Source: Diaphorobacter sp. HDW4A
Lineage (GTDB): Bacteria > Pseudomonadota > Gammaproteobacteria > Burkholderiales > Burkholderiaceae_C
Reading direction: 5' to 3'
DNA: 64,000 bases
NCBI RefSeq assembly: GCF_011305995.1
Contig: NZ_CP049910.1
Location: 310,001-374,000 of the forward strand
Part shown: positions 55,817 to 64,000 of the stretch, one piece after another
Position numbering within the stretch: the first letter of the stretch is position 1
Layout of the letters: each line of letters begins with the position of its first letter
Translations under genes and position numbers: made by a program
Notes under the pieces: generated by a model
Seen by the model: only the letters and a program-made list of their open reading frames with translations
Database searches by the model: none
What the model was told of the DNA's origin: nothing

Positions 55817-56602
55817 TCAAATGAAACGGACCGAGCAGCCGCCGATGCCGCCGATGGTCACGCGCAGGTTGTCTCCGGCCTTCACCGGCACCATGGCGGC
55901 GAGCGATCCCGAAAGCACGACCTCGCCCGCTTCGAGCGCGATGCCGTGTGCGCCCAGCGTGTTGGCGAGCCAGGCGACCGCGTTGGCGGGGTGGCCGAGC
56001 GCCGCCGCGCCCGCGCCGGTGGCGACGATCTCGCCGTTCTTCTCGAGCACCATGCCGCAGGTGCCGAGGTCCACATCGCGCGGTTCGACAAGGCGGTCGC
56101 CGAGCACAAAGACGCCGCAGCTCGCGTTGTCGGCCACGGTGTCCTGGATCTTGATCTTCCAGTCGCGGATGCGCGAGTCGACGATCTCGAAGCAGGCCAT
56201 CACGCCTTCTGTCGCGGCGATCACGTCGGCGGCGGTCACGCCCGGGCCTTTGAGCGACTTCTTGAGCACGAAGGCGACCTCGCCCTCTGCTTTGGGCTGG
56301 ATGAGCGTGGCGGCGGGCACGGGCTCGCCCTCGTTGTAGACCATGCCGTCGGTGAGCCAGCCGAAGTCGGGCTGGAACACGCCGAGCATGTCCATCACGG
56401 CTTTGGATGTGACGCCGATCTTCTTGCCGATCACGCGCTCGCCCGCAGCGATCCGGCGTGCAAGCATGTGCTGCTGGATGGCGTAGGCGTCGTCTAGCCC
56501 CAAGTCGGGGTGGCGCGTGGACAGTGGCTCGATCATCTGGCGGTTGGTGAGCGCGTCGTACAGCTCATCGCCCAGTTGTTGAAGAGGAATGTGTGTGCTC
56601 AT
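55817..56602 (-). CDS. dmpE: 2-hydroxypent-2,4-dienoate hydratase
   Basis: 261 residues. Paralogue of dmpH with DmpE/MhpD features: LQQLGDELYDALTNRQMIEPL, IGKKIGVTSKAVMDMLGVFQPDFGWLTD, IQDTVADNASCGVFVLGD and a VTIGGIGGCSVRFI end. It hydrates 2-hydroxypenta-2,4-dienoate to 4-hydroxy-2-oxovalerate. Its product would be taken by an aldolase (DmpG) not found here. 9 bp after dmpD. Confidence 0.94.
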   Translation of the reverse strand: MSTHIPLQQLGDELYDALTNRQMIEPLSTRHPDLGLDDAYAIQQHMLARRIAAGERVIGKKIGVTSKAVMDMLGVFQPDFGWLTDGMVYNEGEPVPAATLIQPKAEGEVAFVLKKSLKGPGVTAADVIAATEGVMACFEIVDSRIRDWKIKIQDTVADNASCGVFVLGDRLVEPRDVDLGTCGMVLEKNGEIVATGAGAAALGHPANAVAWLANTLGAHGIALEAGEVVLSGSLAAMVPVKAGDNLRVTIGGIGGCSVRFI

Positions 56603-56611
56603 GGGTCAGCC

Positions 56612-57451
56612 TTAGTGAGATTCCGGTTCCGGTTCGGCGAGAAAGTCACCCACCAGTCTGGCGAAGCGCGCGGCGTGCTCGATCTGCGTCCAGTGTCCGC
56701 AGTGGCCGTAGACATGCAGTTGTGAGCGCGCGATCCAGTTGGCGAGCGTGATGGAGTTGGATAGCGGGATGACGTGATCCTCGCGGCCGTGCACGATCAG
56801 CGTCTCGTGCGGGATGCGGTGGATGTCTGCCTCGCTGCTCGCGAGCGCATCTACCCAGCGCTGGCGCGGTGTGGGGAACATCGCCGAAAAAGATTCCTGA
56901 AAGCCCGGACGGATGCTGGCCTCGTAGCGCAACTGGGCAAGCTCGTCGTTCACCAGTCGGCGGTTGTGCGCGAAGATGTCGAGCAGCTTGCGCATGGCTT
57001 CGAATGAGGGCTCATAACCCCACACCGCATCGAGGCCTGGCGTGATCGGAAACGGCACGCCGACGCTGCCCATGAGCACAAGTCGGCGCACGCGTTCGGG
57101 ATGGCGGATGGCGAGTGCGAGCGCCAGCCCGCCACCGAACGAGTTGCCCACCAGATCGGCGCGTTCGATCTTGAGCGCATCGAGCAGGCCCACGGCCTGG
57201 TGCACCCACGCGTCCATGCCGTAGGTGAAGTTCGGGGGGCGCGCGCTGTAGCCAAAGCCCACCATGTCGGGCGCGATCACGCGGGCGCGCTCGGCGAGCG
57301 CGGGCATCACCAACCGCCAGTTGGCCCATGCGGAAACGCCGGGGCCAGAACCGTGGATCATCAGCACTGGGTCGCCTCGCCCCACGTCGTGGTAGTTGGT
57401 GCGGATGCCTGCGGCGCTGATGCTGTGAGCGATTTCGGGGTTGCGCTCCAT
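56612..57451 (-). CDS. dmpD: 2-hydroxymuconate semialdehyde hydrolase
   Basis: 279-residue alpha/beta hydrolase cleaving the ring-fission product to 2-hydroxypentadienoate and a carboxylic acid. HGSGPGVSAWANWR oxyanion region, nucleophile in VGNSFGGGLALALA, catalytic Asp in HGREDHVIPL and His in HCGHWTQIEHA. ATG at 57451, 7 bp after dmpC; the longer frame overlaps dmpC. Confidence 0.95.
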   Translation of the reverse strand: MERNPEIAHSISAAGIRTNYHDVGRGDPVLMIHGSGPGVSAWANWRLVMPALAERARVIAPDMVGFGYSARPPNFTYGMDAWVHQAVGLLDALKIERADLVGNSFGGGLALALAIRHPERVRRLVLMGSVGVPFPITPGLDAVWGYEPSFEAMRKLLDIFAHNRRLVNDELAQLRYEASIRPGFQESFSAMFPTPRQRWVDALASSEADIHRIPHETLIVHGREDHVIPLSNSITLANWIARSQLHVYGHCGHWTQIEHAARFARLVGDFLAEPEPESH

Positions 57452-57458
57452 CACCAGC

Positions 57459-58913
57459 TCAGAGCTTGATGCAGACATTCTTCAGCTCCGTATAGAACTC
57501 CAGCGAATGCACGCCGCCCTCGCGACCAATACCCGATTGCTTGCTGCCGCCGAACGGCGTGCGCAGGTCGCGCAGAAACCAGCTGTTGACCCAGGAGATG
57601 CCCACCTTCATGCGTTGCGCGATGCGGTGCGCGCGGGACACGTCGCGCGTCCAGATCGCGCAGGCAAGGCCGTAGACGTTGTCGTTGGCTTTGGTGACGA
57701 CCTCGTTCTCGCTGTCGAACGGCATGATGTGGCAGCAGGGGCCGAAGATCTCTTCCTTCATCACGCGGGCGTTGTCGGAGAGGCCGGTCCAGATCGTCGG
57801 CTGGATCCACGAGCCGCCCGCATACTGCGCGCCCATGTCGGGCACGCCGCCACCGGTCACCACCTTCGCGCCTTCCTCGACGGCGAGGCGGTAGTACGAC
57901 AGCACCTTGTCCTGGTGCTCCTTGCTGATCAGTGGGCCGAGCTGGGTGTCGGCATCTTCGGGCACGCCGATCTTCCAGCCCTCGACCTGCTTCTTCAGCT
58001 CGGCCACGAAGCGCTCGAAGATCGGGCGCTCGACATACACGCGCTCGGTGCCGAGGCAGACCTGGCCGCTGTTGACGAAGGCCGAGCGCAGCGTGCCTTC
58101 GATGGCCGCGTCGAAGTCGCAGTCGGCGAACACCATGGCCGCATTCTTGCCGCCCATCTCCATGCTCACCGGGCGCGCGCCCTTGGCGGCGGCCTTCATG
58201 ATGGCCTCGCCGGTGCGGGTCTCGCCGGTGAAGGTGATGGCGTCGACATAGGGATGCGTGGTGACGAACTCGCCTGCCGAATCGGGGCCAAAGCCGTGCA
58301 CCACGTTGTACACGCCGGACGGAATGCCGACCTCGTTCATCACCTCGCCTAGCAGCGCGGCGGTCTGTGGTGTTTCTTCCGAGGGCTTGATCACCACGGT
58401 GTTGCCGCAGGCCAGCGCTGGGCCGACCTTCCAGGTCATCAGCAGCAGCGGCAGATTCCACGGGCAGATCACGCCGACCACGCCGACGGGTGTGCGGTAA
58501 CCATAGTTGATCGCGCCGCGCCCGTCGGGCGTGCTCATCTCGAAGAATTCGGTGGGCACGTTCTTCACCACGTCGGCAAAGATCTTGAAGTTGGCCGCGC
58601 CGCGCGGAATGTCGATGTGGCTTGCGAGGCTGCGCGGTTTGCCGGTGTCGGCGCATTCCGCGGCGAGGAATTCTTCGAAGCGGCGGTTGATGCCATCGGC
58701 CAGCGCGTAGAGCTTTTCCACACGCTCGGTCACGGTCATGCGGCCCCAGGGGCCGTCGAGCGCGGCGCGTGCGGCGGCCACGGCAGCGTTCACCTGTTCG
58801 CGGTTGGCTTCGTGCACCTTGGCGATGGCTTCGCCGGTCAACGGGGAATGCTTGTCGAAGGTGCGGCCGGAAGCGACGTACTCGCCGTTGATGAAGTTTC
58901 TGATTTCTTTCAT
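57459..58913 (-). CDS. dmpC: 2-hydroxymuconic semialdehyde dehydrogenase
   Basis: 484-residue NAD-dependent aldehyde dehydrogenase for the oxidative (4-oxalocrotonate) branch. GVICPWNLPLLLMTWKVGPALACGN, GETRTGEAIMKAAAKG, catalytic Glu in VSMEMGGKNAAMV and Cys in FVNSGQVCLGTERV, plus RTPFGGSKQSGIGREGG. First of the meta-pathway lower genes after glcG-like, 27 bp apart. Confidence 0.97.
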   Translation of the reverse strand: MKEIRNFINGEYVASGRTFDKHSPLTGEAIAKVHEANREQVNAAVAAARAALDGPWGRMTVTERVEKLYALADGINRRFEEFLAAECADTGKPRSLASHIDIPRGAANFKIFADVVKNVPTEFFEMSTPDGRGAINYGYRTPVGVVGVICPWNLPLLLMTWKVGPALACGNTVVIKPSEETPQTAALLGEVMNEVGIPSGVYNVVHGFGPDSAGEFVTTHPYVDAITFTGETRTGEAIMKAAAKGARPVSMEMGGKNAAMVFADCDFDAAIEGTLRSAFVNSGQVCLGTERVYVERPIFERFVAELKKQVEGWKIGVPEDADTQLGPLISKEHQDKVLSYYRLAVEEGAKVVTGGGVPDMGAQYAGGSWIQPTIWTGLSDNARVMKEEIFGPCCHIMPFDSENEVVTKANDNVYGLACAIWTRDVSRAHRIAQRMKVGISWVNSWFLRDLRTPFGGSKQSGIGREGGVHSLEFYTELKNVCIKL

Positions 58914-58940
58914 GATGTTCTCTCTCTTTCCTGGTTGTTG

Positions 58941-59402
58941 TCAGATGGACAGGCCCAATTCGGCAAGACCCGCCTGCGCGATGCCTGTGTCCTGGGCTTC
59001 GCTTCCACCGGAAACGCCGATGCCGCCGATGCGCTCACCGCGCTCGACCATTGGCAGGCCACCGCCAAAGCCCACGAAGCGTGGGCGCAGCACCAGGCCT
59101 CGCCGCACGGCTTCGGAATGGCTTTGCAGCGCTTCTTGCCACTGGCCTGTGGGCAGGCCAAAACTGGCCGCTGTGTAGGCCTTGTCGATGGCGATGTCGA
59201 TGGAGTGCAGCGGCGCACCAGCCATGCGCGCGAAGGCCGCTGGCACGCCGGATGCGTCCACCACCGACACGTTCACGCGCACTCCCAGCTGCGTGGCATG
59301 GCGGATGGCGGCCTGCACGGCGCGCAGCGCGGCGTTCGCGTCGATCACTCGTTGCGTCACGCTGTAGAGGTTGGCGTCTGCGCTGTGATTCGGGTTCTGC
59401 AT
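58941..59402 (-). CDS. GlcG/HbpS-family protein
   Basis: 153-residue DUF336 protein (heme-binding HbpS/GlcG family, function poorly known). VIDANAALRAVQAAIRHATQLGVRVNVSVVDASGVPAAF and the glycine-rich GGGLPMVERGERIGGIGVSGGS are the signatures. A GAGGAA ribosome site. It lies between the outer-membrane protein and dmpC, an arrangement suggesting a role in the pathway. Confidence 0.88.
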   Translation of the reverse strand: MQNPNHSADANLYSVTQRVIDANAALRAVQAAIRHATQLGVRVNVSVVDASGVPAAFARMAGAPLHSIDIAIDKAYTAASFGLPTGQWQEALQSHSEAVRRGLVLRPRFVGFGGGLPMVERGERIGGIGVSGGSEAQDTGIAQAGLAELGLSI

Positions 59403-59429
59403 GGCTGATTCCTCTCTTGCTTCTTTCGG

Positions 59430-60320
59430 TCAGAACGCCTTCACCAGCGTGAAGCGCGCGAGCGTTCCCTTGGGGTAGGCTCCGGTTCCTGCCTCGGCGC
59501 GCACTTCTTTGTAGAGAGCCCCCTTGAGGAACACGCCCGCGCTCAGGATCGGATAGACCAGCTCGGCGCCGATGGCGTGGCGCGATGAGCGGTCGCGGCT
59601 TGCGCCGACGCCGCTGTCGTCGCTCACCTGCCACTGGCTGTAGCCGACCACGCCCGCCTGCACGGTGCCGAAGTTCTTGGCCACGCCCCATTCGAGCGAG
59701 ATCTGGTTGCCGTGTCGGAAGCCCGCGTCGTTTTTGCCGTTGCGCTCGAAGCGCATCAGGCCCGATGCGGAGACCGTTTTCGCTGTGTCGAAGTAGTAGG
59801 TCGCGCCGCCCGTCAGCATGGTGCTCTTGAAGCCCTTGCCGGCCGATGCGGGGTGGCTGGTGCTCGCGTTGTCGAGCCAGATGCCGGCAGCGGCCACGGC
59901 ATCCCACTGCGCGCCATGCCAGCCGAGCACCAGTGGGCCGACGTAGATGTCGCCGAGACCGCTGCGGCTGTCGGAGACACCGGCCGCGTTGATGGTGAGC
60001 GACGTGCGCATCACCGGCACGATGGCCTCCATGCCATAGTCGGCGCCGAGCAGTTTGGTGCCCGTCATCCAGACGAAGCGGTTGGCGAGCGCGGTGACGG
60101 TGCCCCGGTTGTGGCCGGGCAGGTTGTCGCTGCTGCCAGGAGCCCGGAAGCTGTTGATGTCGTAGTTGACCAGATAGCCGAGGTAGTACATGCCGGGCGG
60201 CGGTGCGCTTGCGGCCTGGATGCCTTCGACCCCGGGCACGTAGTGGCCCTCGGCTTGGGCTGCGACTGGCAACAGCGCTGCCAGCGCAGCCGCTGCGACT
60301 GCGTGGTGGATCTTCTTCAT
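59430..60320 (-). CDS. MetA-pathway of phenol degradation outer-membrane protein (SphA-like)
   Basis: 296 residues. Signal peptide MKKIHHAVAAAALAALLPVAAQA, then a beta-barrel-type sequence with alternating patterns (GMYYLGYLVNYDINSFR, GDIYVGPLVLGWHGAQW, ATYYFDTAKTVSASGLMRF) ending in phenylalanine. Family PF13557 proteins are found in phenol operons and may form channels for hydrophobic aromatics. AAGGAG ribosome site. Confidence 0.9.
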   Translation of the reverse strand: MKKIHHAVAAAALAALLPVAAQAEGHYVPGVEGIQAASAPPPGMYYLGYLVNYDINSFRAPGSSDNLPGHNRGTVTALANRFVWMTGTKLLGADYGMEAIVPVMRTSLTINAAGVSDSRSGLGDIYVGPLVLGWHGAQWDAVAAAGIWLDNASTSHPASAGKGFKSTMLTGGATYYFDTAKTVSASGLMRFERNGKNDAGFRHGNQISLEWGVAKNFGTVQAGVVGYSQWQVSDDSGVGASRDRSSRHAIGAELVYPILSAGVFLKGALYKEVRAEAGTGAYPKGTLARFTLVKAF

Positions 60321-60376
60321 GGGTGGATGCTCCTTGTGTCTTTCTTTGTTTTCCCTTGTTTTCTCGACGCTGCGGA

Positions 60377-61321
60377 TCAGGTGTAGACGTCGGTGAAGGA
60401 GGCGACCAGATCACCCGTGTGATAGAAGATCGCGGAGCCGAGCTGGTCCTCGGTCCAGGTGGTCACCGGCCGGTCGCGCTGCGCGAGATAGCCGAGGCCC
60501 GCGAAGGTTTCGTTGCGGTTGCCGCTCGGGTCGAAGAAATAGATGGTCTCGCCGCGCGTGATGCCGTGGCGTGTGGGCGCGACATCGATGCGTACCTTGT
60601 TCTTGGCCATCACGTCAGCCGACTTCAGCACGTCGTGCCACGAGTCGAGGAAGTAGGCGATGTGGTGCAGGCCGCTGCGCGGACCGCCGACGAAGGCGAT
60701 GTCGTGCGGTGTTGTGGTCACGGCCAGCCAGGTGGCGGCCTGTATGTTGCCCTCAGGGCCGACCAGCACCTGCTCGGTCAGGAAGAAATCAAGGCATTCG
60801 GCCATGAAGCGGGTGTTTTCCTCGACCGTGTTGATGCCCGCCTCGGGATTCATCTCACACATCAGCAGAATGTGGTCGAGCCAGTGCACGCCGGAGCCGC
60901 GAATGTCGTCCGGCCATGGGTCGGGATTGGTGCTGCCCACGTCGGTGCCCACCAGTTCCTTGTGTGCGTAGAGGCGGTAATCGTGGCCGCTCGGCAGGTT
61001 GAATTTGAGCATGCGGCCGGTCGATGGCAGCGTGCCTTCGGGCAGCATCTCGGTGGCGATGCCAAAGGCTTCGATGCGCTTCTGGAAGGCTTCGAGATCG
61101 CTGTCCTTCTCGACCTTGTAGGCAACATGGTTCAGGCCCGCCTTGTCGCTGGGCGTGAGGATCAGCGAGAACTTGTCCCACTCGTCCCAGCACTTGAGAT
61201 AGACGTTGCCCGACTTGTCCTGCATGACGGTTTTCAGGCCGAGCACCTTCTCGTAGTGGTTCACGGCGGCGGCCATGTCCATCACTCTGATGCTTGCGTG
61301 TCCGATGCGTAGTACTCCCAT
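60377..61321 (-). CDS. dmpB: Catechol 2,3-dioxygenase
   Basis: 314-residue extradiol dioxygenase with Fe(II). Two VOC domains; iron ligands are the first His in HWLDHILLM, the second in [10 protein letters not shown] and Glu in [23 protein letters not shown] and [11 protein letters not shown] match the extradiol signature. It opens the ring of catechol to 2-hydroxymuconate semialdehyde. AAGGAG site; 21 bp downstream of dmpQ. Confidence 0.98.
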   Translation of the reverse strand: MGVLRIGHASIRVMDMAAAVNHYEKVLGLKTVMQDKSGNVYLKCWDEWDKFSLILTPSDKAGLNHVAYKVEKDSDLEAFQKRIEAFGIATEMLPEGTLPSTGRMLKFNLPSGHDYRLYAHKELVGTDVGSTNPDPWPDDIRGSGVHWLDHILLMCEMNPEAGINTVEENTRFMAECLDFFLTEQVLVGPEGNIQAATWLAVTTTPHDIAFVGGPRSGLHHIAYFLDSWHDVLKSADVMAKNKVRIDVAPTRHGITRGETIYFFDPSGNRNETFAGLGYLAQRDRPVTTWTEDQLGSAIFYHTGDLVASFTDVYT

Positions 61322-61342
61322 TGCTTGTCTCCTTGGTTGTGG

Positions 61343-61756
61343 TCAGGTGGTTGGTGATTGATTGGCGGGATCCATGGACGCTGACTTGGCGTCCAACTTG
61401 TTGAGAACGATCTTGTTGTCGTCCTTGCAGGATTTGGAAAACGGGCGCGCAAGCCGCGCACTTACTTCGAGGCACACGGCCTCGGCAGGGGCAACACGGC
61501 AGGCGAGGGTGTAGCCTGCGGCCTCTTCCTCTGCACTCACATGGGCGCGGCTCACGGGCCCGAGCTGGCTCACCGAGCCCTCAACGACTCGCACCTTGCA
61601 GACGCCGCAGCCGCCGTTCACGCAGCCCACCGGAATGCCCTTGCGGCCCAGGCGCAGCATGCCCTTGAGCAGGCTTTCGTTGCTGTGGCAGTCGTAGCGT
61701 TCGTCGGTGAGCGTGACGTGCACGCTGTGCTTTGGGGTGGTGTTCAGGGTCCACAT
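61343..61756 (-). CDS. dmpQ: Chloroplast-type [2Fe-2S] ferredoxin DmpQ/XylT-like
   Basis: 137-residue ferredoxin that reactivates oxidised catechol 2,3-dioxygenase. Cluster motif CVNGGCGVCKVRVVEG (C-x4-C-x2-C) with the fourth Cys in TLACRV. ATG at 61756 is preferred; the frame to 61816 lies over dmpP. The C-terminal tail is longer than in DmpQ. Confidence 0.92.
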   Translation of the reverse strand: MWTLNTTPKHSVHVTLTDERYDCHSNESLLKGMLRLGRKGIPVGCVNGGCGVCKVRVVEGSVSQLGPVSRAHVSAEEEAAGYTLACRVAPAEAVCLEVSARLARPFSKSCKDDNKIVLNKLDAKSASMDPANQSPTT

Positions 61757-61775
61757 GGCGATGTCTCTGCTTCGC

Positions 61776-62843
61776 TCACACGCGCTTGAACAACGGGCTG
61801 CGCGTGCCCTGTGCATCGGCGGCCGAGATGAATTTCTCGGTGTAGATGTCGCGCTCGAAGAGGCGTCCCTGCATCAGCGTGGCGATGCAGGCCTCGACCA
61901 TCGGCGGGGGGCCGCAGAGGTAAGCCTTGCGCCCCGAGAAGTTGCCCGCGAAGTGCTCGCGCGCCGCCTCATGCACGAAGCCGCGTGCACCGTCCCAACC
62001 CGTGCTGACGTCCGCATCGCCCGAGATCGCAGGGATGTAGGTGAAGTGCGGATGCTGCGTGGCGAGCGCACGGAACTCGTCGTCGTAGTACAGCTCCTCG
62101 CGGCTGCGCTGGCCGTAGATCAGCGTGATCGGCTGATTGCAGTCGCGCGCCAGCAGCTCCTGAATCATCGCGCGCGGGCTAGAGAGGCCCGAGCCACCGG
62201 CCATGAAGACCATGGGTTGGGCAGCCGAGTGGCGCACGAAGAAGCGGCCATACGGGCCCGCGATGTCGATCCGCTCACCCGCCTTCAAAGCCTCGTGCAG
62301 CCACGTGGTTCCGGCGCCGCCGGGCACCTGGCGCACGTTGAGCTCGATCTCGCTTGCGAAGCCCTTTGTATCGGGCGCGTTGGCGATGGAGAACGCGCGG
62401 CTCTGGCCCAGCGACGGAATCCGCACTTGCACATACTGTCCCGCCTGGTACTGCATGGGCTTGTCGAGTTGGAGGTGCAACGCCTTGATCGTCGGTGTGA
62501 GCTGTTCGATGCGCGTGACCGTCGCGCAGAAGTCGCGCACCGGGATGATCAGCGCGTCGGGCTCGTCCTCGATATCGGCCTCGATGGTGGTGTCCGCCTG
62601 CAGCGTGGCGCAGCAGGCGAGCGTCTTTCCATCGTCGCGCTCCATGTCCATCAGCGCGAACGGGTTGGCCGCGCCGTGGTCCACTTCGCCGTCGCAGACC
62701 TGCACCTTGCAGGTTCCGCAGAGCCCATGCCCGCAGGCATGGGGAATGTAGATACCCTGGCGCAACGCGGCGTCGAGCAGGGTCTGGCCTTCTTCCACCT
62801 CGATGGTGGCGCCGAGCGGCTCCAGTGTGAGTTGAAAGCTCAT
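61776..62843 (-). CDS. dmpP: Phenol hydroxylase reductase component DmpP
   Basis: 355-residue electron-transfer component. N-terminal [2Fe-2S] domain ACGHGLCGTCKVQV (C-x4-C-x2-C, fourth Cys in LACCAT), FAD-binding SRAFSIANAP and NAD-binding MAGGSGLSSPRAMI with YLCGPPPMVEA. Passes electrons from NADH to the oxygenase DmpLNO. 9 bp after dmpO. Confidence 0.97.
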   Translation of the reverse strand: MSFQLTLEPLGATIEVEEGQTLLDAALRQGIYIPHACGHGLCGTCKVQVCDGEVDHGAANPFALMDMERDDGKTLACCATLQADTTIEADIEDEPDALIIPVRDFCATVTRIEQLTPTIKALHLQLDKPMQYQAGQYVQVRIPSLGQSRAFSIANAPDTKGFASEIELNVRQVPGGAGTTWLHEALKAGERIDIAGPYGRFFVRHSAAQPMVFMAGGSGLSSPRAMIQELLARDCNQPITLIYGQRSREELYYDDEFRALATQHPHFTYIPAISGDADVSTGWDGARGFVHEAAREHFAGNFSGRKAYLCGPPPMVEACIATLMQGRLFERDIYTEKFISAADAQGTRSPLFKRV

Positions 62844-62852
62844 GATGTCGGC

Positions 62853-63209
62853 TCAGGCGAACGAGCCCGCGATGCCCGTGAGGCCAGGCGTGCGAAAGCG
62901 GATCACGTCCTTGTGGCCAAGGCCGTTGTCGGCCAGTGAGCGGGCCGGATCGGGCTGCCATGGCTCGCCCGACTTGAACCACTCGACCGTGCTCCAGTCG
63001 ATGCGCGCGAAGTCCGGGTGCGCGCCGAACACGCCGGGCAGAACGGCCTGCGAGAGCGCACCGAATGGCGTCTCGGCGGGCAACGGCAGGCACACGGGCG
63101 AGCAGAACATCTGGTGGTCTTCCCAGCCAATGTAGAGCAGCGGTGCGGGAAAGTTCTCGCGGCGGTCCTTGGCTTTGAAGGTGTAGGGGTAGAGTGCCTT
63201 GACGCTCAT
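62853..63209 (-). CDS. dmpO: Phenol hydroxylase small subunit DmpO
   Basis: 118 residues. MSVKALYPYTFKAKDRRENFPAPLLYIGWEDHQMF start, CSPVCLPLPAETPFGAL and a C-terminal VIRFRTPGLTGI. Gamma subunit of the diiron oxygenase. Its ATG (63209) overlaps the dmpN stop (ATGA); the longer frame to 63257 is not needed. Confidence 0.96.
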   Translation of the reverse strand: MSVKALYPYTFKAKDRRENFPAPLLYIGWEDHQMFCSPVCLPLPAETPFGALSQAVLPGVFGAHPDFARIDWSTVEWFKSGEPWQPDPARSLADNGLGHKDVIRFRTPGLTGIAGSFA

Positions 63210-64000
63210 GTCGCGCCCCCTTCCTTGGCTGCATTGCTGGGAGAATCGCCGCGCCATGCGGCAAAGTTCTTCTGGTCTTCCGAACCTTCGAAATCGAAGT
63301 TGTCGCGACCCACGTTGATGCCATACCAGTCGAGCACGGCGGCCAGTGGTTCAAAGCCCTCAGCGGTGGGATCGGTGCCTTCCTTGAAGCAGTGGCCCTG
63401 GTAGATCTGGTGCACCGGCAGCCAGGACTGCACGTACTTCTCGGGCTCGTCGTCGAACACATGTTTGCAGCCGTCGCTGCAGAAGTGGTACCTGTCGCCG
63501 AGATAGGTCGATTCGCGGTAGCAGATCTTGGTCGGGTCGCCGGGCTCGGTGAACACCATCGGGATCTGGCAGGTGGTGCAGAGCATCGGCAGCGTCGTGT
63601 TGTAGAAACGCTTGCCCGCCTGCTGCTCGCGGCGGAAATGTTCGAGGCGCGGGCGGTAGAGCTGGTCGAAGCTCGTCGGATACTTTTCCGACAGCCATTT
63701 CAGTTCTTCGTCTTCGGGCACCCAGGTGTGGAACGGTGCAGCGGCCGCGTAGTTGTAGAAGGTGTTCCACGCCTGATGGCTGATGTGGTCCTTGCCCTCG
63801 CAGGCCTCCTTCCAACCGGCGGGCTCGCGGATGCCGTAGCGCGCGAGGTCGCGGAACAGTGCGCCGCCGTTTTCCTCGGCATACATCTCCCACGCTTCCT
63901 TCCAGCTCATCACGCGCTTGGGCAGCATGTAGTCCTGCATCATGCCAACCAGCGTGAGCAGGCGGTAGCCGCGCCAGAACCACTTGTCGATCCACTTCTG
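63206..64000 (-). CDS. dmpN: Phenol hydroxylase large oxygenase subunit DmpN (5' end outside window)
   Basis: C-terminal 264 residues of the alpha subunit. The frame stays open through base 64000 (QKWIDKWFWRGYRLLTLVG); the start and the diiron ligands lie beyond the edge. Present are a cysteine pair CTTC and CSDGC, the zinc site known from phenol hydroxylase structures, and DRYHFCSDGCKHVFDDEPEKYVQ. dmpK/L/M are expected upstream. Confidence 0.95.
   Translation of the reverse strand, partial: QKWIDKWFWRGYRLLTLVGMMQDYMLPKRVMSWKEAWEMYAEENGGALFRDLARYGIREPAGWKEACEGKDHISHQAWNTFYNYAAAAPFHTWVPEDEELKWLSEKYPTSFDQLYRPRLEHFRREQQAGKRFYNTTLPMLCTTCQIPMVFTEPGDPTKICYRESTYLGDRYHFCSDGCKHVFDDEPEKYVQSWLPVHQIYQGHCFKEGTDPTAEGFEPLAAVLDWYGINVGRDNFDFEGSEDQKNFAAWRGDSPSNAAKEGGAT

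Overview
The window is a dense, GC-rich bacterial chromosome segment. The gene order and family flavours (rpsF-priB-rpsR-rplI-dnaB; hom-thrC-moeA-moaD ... moaE-clpB; a dmp/aph-type phenol meta-cleavage operon; TctC/Bug receptor; PilY1 minor-pilin operon) point to a betaproteobacterium of the Burkholderiales, most likely Comamonadaceae (Comamonas/Delftia-like). That placement is inference from family knowledge; no 16S gene is present.

Left part (0-21.5 kb): leuC, running off the left edge, preceded by a LysR regulator. Then a compact six-gene minus-strand cluster, ubiU-ubiV-ubiT-DGC-ubiX-ubiD. It unites the O2-independent ubiquinone hydroxylation genes (UbiU/V/T) with the prenyl-FMN decarboxylase pair (UbiX/UbiD) and one DGC-domain zinc-binding-type protein of unknown role; an FNR-like box sits at class II geometry in front of ubiU. 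Next come an OPT-family transporter, the heat-shock genes grpE-dnaK-dnaJ with sigma-32-like promoters, the small ribosomal operon rpsF-priB-rpsR-rplI, dnaB, a PIN-PhoH ATPase, a Bcp peroxiredoxin and an Mth938-type protein.

Middle part (21.5-43 kb): alaA-type aminotransferase, hom-thrC, and a molybdenum cofactor run mobB-moeA-moaD. A gene holding only the DNA-binding tail of a serine recombinase follows moaD by 12 bp. Between it and moaE lie about 5 kb of accessory-looking genes (SRPBCC/ArsR pair, TonB siderophore receptor, DapA-family lyase, two small unknown genes). After moaE come an unknown protein, clpB, a small membrane protein, a coniferyl-aldehyde-type dehydrogenase, a GNAT acetyltransferase, a DusC-type tRNA dihydrouridine synthase and a two-HKD phospholipase D lipoprotein.

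Right part (43-64 kb): a type IV pilus minor pilin operon fimT-pilV-pilW-pilX-pilY1-pilE (minus strand); a secreted protein whose C-terminal sorting tail seems to have decayed; a lone P4-type integrase beside tRNA-Ser(UGA); and a long minus-strand phenol/catechol meta-cleavage operon entering from the right edge: dmpN(partial)-O-P-Q-B, an outer-membrane MetA-pathway protein, a GlcG/HbpS protein, dmpC-D-E-H, a Bug receptor and a 4-oxalocrotonate tautomerase. Phenol is hydroxylated to catechol (DmpN/O/P), cleaved by DmpB (kept active by DmpQ), and the semialdehyde is processed by DmpC/tautomerase/DmpH or DmpD, then DmpE. The usual dmpF/dmpG pair is absent between dmpE and dmpH, where a short tandem repeat is found instead.
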